A DNA stretch of 64,000 bases from Janthinobacterium rivuli. GTDB lineage: Bacteria; Pseudomonadota; Gammaproteobacteria; Burkholderiales; Burkholderiaceae_D. Shown in pieces: positions 63,000-64,000 of the stretch. Position 1 is the first letter of the stretch. Every line of letters begins with the position of its first letter. Position numbers and translations under genes: made by a program. The notes below the pieces were generated by a model. That model was not told the origin of the DNA and did not search any database. It was given only the letters and a program-made list of their open reading frames with translations. The stretch lies in contig NZ_WFLJ01000006.1 in assembly GCF_009208735.1 (NCBI RefSeq), positions 186,001 to 250,000 of the forward strand, in the 5' to 3' direction.

Positions 63000-63485
63000 A
63001 TGTTTTCATTTTCCGAACAATGGGCACGGGCCGGCAAGGCTGTGGTGGAAGCACAATTGATCAGCGCGCAAGCGTATGTCCAGGCCGCCGTCGACAGCGG
63101 CGCCAGCGTCCTGGACTTGCAGCTCGATGCGGCCCGCGCGGCGCTGGCGGCCGCTACGGTGGCGGGCAATCAGCTGCTGTCCGCGAAGGATACGCAAGCG
63201 CTGCTGGAACTGTCGCGCACGCAGTCGCAACTGGCCATCGAACGCATCGGTGCCTATGGCCGCCAGGCAAAGGAAGTTGCTCAAGAAACTAGGGAGAAAT
63301 TCGACACTGTGACAAAGGGTGAGTTTGCTGCATCGCGTCAAAAATTTGGCGAGCTGTTGCAGGTGGTAAAGCAAACCCCCGTGCCCCTGATTATTCCCTT
63401 CAATAATTTTCTAAAAACCACTTTCGGCGGCGCCGATGAAGGGTATGATAAAAATAAAAACACGCGTCCTGCTCGCCAGGCGTAA
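63000..63485 (+). CDS. phasin family protein
   Basis: A PHA granule-associated structural protein. The 161-residue, largely helical product opens MFSFSEQWARAGKAVVEAQL and contains Ala/Gln-rich amphipathic helices (AAVDSGASVLDLQLDAARAALAAAT) and a coiled-coil-like LSRTQSQLAIERIGAYGRQAKEV. It coats polyhydroxybutyrate granules. The start has GGAGAGGG eight bases before it. The thiolase gene downstream fits a PHB context. Confidence 0.88.
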   Translation: MFSFSEQWARAGKAVVEAQLISAQAYVQAAVDSGASVLDLQLDAARAALAAATVAGNQLLSAKDTQALLELSRTQSQLAIERIGAYGRQAKEVAQETREKFDTVTKGEFAASRQKFGELLQVVKQTPVPLIIPFNNFLKTTFGGADEGYDKNKNTRPARQA

Positions 63486-63698
63486 GCGTGTTGCGGCCCG
63501 GCAGCGGCTATCCGCCGCGCCAGTCCGCCCGCCAGTACCGCAAGCAGGCTGTCATCGCCGCCGCCTGCGGTGCGGCGCTGGAACTGCGGCGCATGCCGCG
63601 CTAGAATGAAACACAGCTCGCTGTGACTTCCCGAATTCTAATTGGATTGTATTACCACCTTGACCTTGGCCCTCGTGGCCTGCTTATCGGAGAAATAA

Positions 63699-64000
63699 AT
63701 GGATGATGTCGTAATCGTGGCCGCCGGCCGTACCGCAGTCGGCAAATTCGGTGGCAGCCTGGCCAAGATTCCTGCGTCCGAACTGGGCGCGCATGTAATC
63801 AAGGGCTTGCTGGCACAAACCGGCATCGACCCGAACCTGATCGGCGAAGCGATCCTGGGCCAGGTGCTGACGGCCGCCGTCGGCCAGAACGCCGCGCGCC
63901 AGGCCGTCATCAAGGCTGGCTTGCCCAGCTCGATTCCGGCCTTTACCATCAACAAGGTCTGCGGCAGCGGCCTGAAGGCCACGCACCTGGCGGCGCAAGC
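63699..64000 (+). CDS. acetyl-CoA C-acetyltransferase (thiolase), 5' part
   Basis: First 100 codons only; cut by the window end. The start ATG 63699 has CGGAGAAA upstream. The sequence opens DDVVIVAAGRTAVGKFGGSLAK, typical of biosynthetic thiolases (PhaA/AtoB), and reaches the acyl-binding catalytic Cys in INKVCGSGLKA near residue 89. It condenses two acetyl-CoA to acetoacetyl-CoA. Proximity to the phasin suggests a role in PHB synthesis, but a degradative thiolase is possible. TAGAAT at 63602 may be its -10. Confidence 0.88.
   Translation, partial: MDDVVIVAAGRTAVGKFGGSLAKIPASELGAHVIKGLLAQTGIDPNLIGEAILGQVLTAAVGQNAARQAVIKAGLPSSIPAFTINKVCGSGLKATHLAAQ

Overview
The window is GC-rich (roughly 60-65 %), densely coded chromosomal DNA from a betaproteobacterium. 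Gene content and order (hemA-prfA-prmC, minC-minD-minE, argB near a HAD nucleotidase and slmA, metR/metE, polyhydroxyalkanoate genes) fit Burkholderiales, most likely Oxalobacteraceae (Janthinobacterium/Massilia/Duganella type). The family assignment rests on recognition of proteins and intergenic repeats, not on a database search. I see no prophage, insertion sequence, integron, rRNA operon or CRISPR array. No gene-free stretch exceeds about 300 bases.

Layout. 1-8.1 kb: end of a CoA-binding protein coupled to a PPK2 polyphosphate kinase, gabD, a secreted PHA depolymerase, a periplasmic glutathione peroxidase, a DUF1428 protein, a fused pabB-pabC, slmA and a pyrimidine 5'-nucleotidase. 8.1-10.8 kb: a TraB/GumN protein, a two-copy 110-bp tandem repeat, tRNA-Thr(GGT), argB and a CWC cysteine-rich protein. 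10.9-16.9 kb: a hybrid histidine kinase with an HD-GYP response regulator, then a PHB-depolymerase-like esterase behind an RHH regulator. 17-20 kb: DUF1289, an MBL hydrolase, nitronate monooxygenase and hpt. 20-29 kb: a leftward eight-gene operon joining a complete Liv-type ABC transporter to two acyl/aryl-CoA ligase-family proteins. A Crp/Fnr regulator diverges from it and overlaps a DUF4132 gene.

31.8-45 kb: aminopeptidase P, a small unknown protein, MgtC-like, DUF924 and DUF2520 proteins, a diguanylate cyclase, a small unknown, a sulfite-oxidase-fold protein, a small outer-membrane barrel, ettA, rarD, kup and a lipoprotein FKBP. 45-49 kb: a PP-loop/GNAT pair, ohr and a LytS/LytTR two-component pair. 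49-56 kb: an acetylpolyamine amidohydrolase-type deacetylase, gshA, prmC, dsbB, prfA and hemA. 56-64 kb: an orphan OmpR-type regulator, a small membrane-type protein, minE-minD-minC, metE/metR, a phasin and the start of a thiolase cut by the window end.

Themes. Carbon storage recurs: a secreted depolymerase, a depolymerase-like esterase, a phasin and a thiolase. Cyclic-di-GMP turnover is represented by one HD-GYP phosphodiesterase and one diguanylate cyclase. Five short inverted-repeat (REP-like) elements of one family lie at gene ends, and their stems show compensating base changes. No clearly new multi-gene system is evident. The best candidates for follow-up are the transporter/ligase operon with its divergent Crp-like regulator and DUF4132 partner, and the two repeat families.
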